Source: Streptomyces showdoensis (GTDB lineage Bacteria > Actinomycetota > Actinomycetes > Streptomycetales > Streptomycetaceae). Taken from it: a DNA stretch of 64,000 nt. Shown in pieces: positions 63,148 through 64,000 of the stretch; positions within the stretch are counted from its first letter, which is position 1, and each line of letters starts with the position of its first letter. The DNA lies in the NCBI RefSeq assembly GCF_039535475.1, contig NZ_BAAAXG010000002.1:1-64000 (forward strand). Reading direction: 5' to 3'. The notes beneath the pieces are model-generated. The model worked only from the letters and a program-made list of their open reading frames with translations. It had not been told where the DNA came from and searched no databases. The translations under genes and the position numbers were made by a program.

Positions 63148-64000
63148 TCAGCCGTTCGCCTCCGGGGCCAGGACGACGAAGTCCGCGTTGGCCGGGTCGA
63201 GACAGACCGCCAGCCTGCCCACCCCCGGCACGTCGGCCGGACCCATCTGGACGCTGCCGCCGTTCGCGGTGACCGCGGCGGCCGTGGCGTCGCAGTCCGT
63301 CACGGCGAAGACCGGGTGCCAGTACGGCCGTCCGCCCGCGAGCGCGAGGTCGTCCGGGGAGAGCTCCAGGAGCCCGCCGTGCATGCGCTCGGCCGGGAGA
63401 CCGGAGGGCGTGATCAGGGTGTACGTGCCCTCGCCGCCCGGCATCTCCATGTCGCTGTACCACCAGCCGAGGACGCTCGCGTAGAACTCCCTGGCCGCCG
63501 CGGCGTCGCTCGTGTACAGCTCGGTCCAGGACAGCGAGCCCGGCTCGTCCACCAGTTCGGCGCCCTTGTTCGACCCCGGCTGCCAGACGGCGAACTGGCC
63601 GCCCAGGGGGTCGCTGTACTGGGCCATCCGGCCCCACTCGTCGAGGTCCCGGGGCGGCACCCGGACGGTGCCCCCGCCCTGTACGACCGCCTCCGTCGTG
63701 GCATCGGCGTCGTCGACGCTGTAGTAGATCATCCAGGCCGAACGCGCCCCCTCCTCCGTGAGGCTGCCGAGCCCGGCGACGATCCTGCCGTCCTTCCGGA
63801 ACATGCCGCCCTCGAAGTCCTCGGTGGTCCCGGTGTTCTCGGCGCCCGAGTCGGCGCCCGAGCCGGCGTCCGTACCCTCAGCGCCCCCGCCGCCCTCGTC
63901 CCCGTCCATCGACTCGTACTCCCAGCCGAACACGGCCCCGTAGAAGGCCGCGGCGGCCGGGACGTCGGGCGCGCCGAGGTCGAGCCAGCAGGGGGAGCCG
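63148..64000 (-). CDS. Double VOC-domain protein (gene runs off the right edge)
   Basis: At least 283 residues visible. Two VOC modules: the first begins before the window end (CWLDLGAPDVPAAAAFYGAV then FGWEYES) and continues through SAWMIYYSVDDADATTEAVV; the second starts LSWTELYTSDAAAAREFYA and ends VCLDPANADFVVLAPE. Two tandem modules form one glyoxalase-like active site in many actinobacterial proteins. An acidic Gly/Ala/Glu insertion, DGDEGGGGAEGTDAGS, breaks the first module and is unusual. Its start lies outside the window. Activity unknown. Confidence 0.85.
   Translation of the reverse strand, partial: GSPCWLDLGAPDVPAAAAFYGAVFGWEYESMDGDEGGGGAEGTDAGSGADSGAENTGTTEDFEGGMFRKDGRIVAGLGSLTEEGARSAWMIYYSVDDADATTEAVVQGGGTVRVPPRDLDEWGRMAQYSDPLGGQFAVWQPGSNKGAELVDEPGSLSWTELYTSDAAAAREFYASVLGWWYSDMEMPGGEGTYTLITPSGLPAERMHGGLLELSPDDLALAGGRPYWHPVFAVTDCDATAAAVTANGGSVQMGPADVPGVGRLAVCLDPANADFVVLAPEANG

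Noticed and set aside
1..64000. CRISPR array, tRNA or rRNA genes, insertion sequences or attachment sites
   Set aside because: Scanned by eye for spaced direct repeats, cloverleaf patterns, transposase motifs and terminal repeats; nothing convincing found. Short tandem repeats at 46294, 47211 and 62464 are too small and contiguous.

Overview
The window is a stretch of very high-GC chromosome with GTG and TTG starts, strong G/C preference at third codon positions, and a gene set (secreted Rhs protein, FHA and Ser/Thr kinases, DUF4232 lipoprotein, LytR-CpsA-Psr protein, rare TTA codons) typical of Streptomyces or a close relative. No rRNA, tRNA, CRISPR array or transposase was seen. Most of it reads as ordinary chromosome with several accessory blocks.

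Layout. 1-5.7 kb: end of a sensor histidine kinase, a DEAD-box RNA helicase, a small exported peptide, a degenerate asparagine-synthetase-like gene and an LCP cell-wall ligase. 5.8-14.5 kb: a five-gene oligopeptide ABC importer on the minus strand, divergent from an aldehyde dehydrogenase and a proline-iminopeptidase-like hydrolase; together they look like a peptide uptake and breakdown unit. 14.6-25.8 kb: single genes and short units: NmrA-like reductase, AlkB-like dioxygenase, DUF4232 lipoprotein, VOC protein, nicotinamidase, an AraC-type regulator carrying a TTA codon, an epimerase-like protein, a PadR regulator with a perfect operator-like palindrome plus an acyl-CoA oxidase-like enzyme, a Ser/Thr kinase and a secreted phospholipase-D-like protein. 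25.9-38.9 kb: a large Rhs polymorphic toxin with a HINT domain and a nuclease-like tip, its probable immunity gene, and a divergent 1646-residue secreted DNRLRE/LGFP/FG-GAP protein. 39-47.2 kb: YrdC/Sua5-like protein, PLP enzymes, TetR regulator, sugar-lactone oxidase, carboxylesterase, chloramphenicol-phosphotransferase-like kinase, TPR protein. 47.4-51.4 kb: a secreted esterase and two peptidoglycan hydrolases sharing a near-identical seven-repeat propeller. 51.5-55.3 kb: FHA protein with a TTA codon, Ser/Thr kinase, polysaccharide deacetylase, EF-hand protein. 55.5-60.1 kb: a two-gene NLR-type system. 60.4-64 kb: RecQ helicase, SRPBCC protein and a double-VOC protein cut by the window end.

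The most interesting unit is at 55.5-60.1 kb. A 136-residue protein ends in an amyloid-like (RHIM/BASS-type) motif, LQIGDHNTQTNHF. The overlapping next gene encodes a 1391-residue STAND/NACHT-like ATPase with a matching motif, VQIGDGGVQTNVF, near its N-terminus and a long helical-repeat sensor region. This is the expected layout of a receptor that passes a signal to a partner by amyloid templating, and suggests a regulated cell-death or defence device.

A caution applies to the whole window. Seven positions in six otherwise well-preserved genes need removal of exactly one G or C, beside a G/C run, to restore the protein. All seven are single-base surpluses, so sequencing insertion errors are more likely than seven independent pseudogenisation events.
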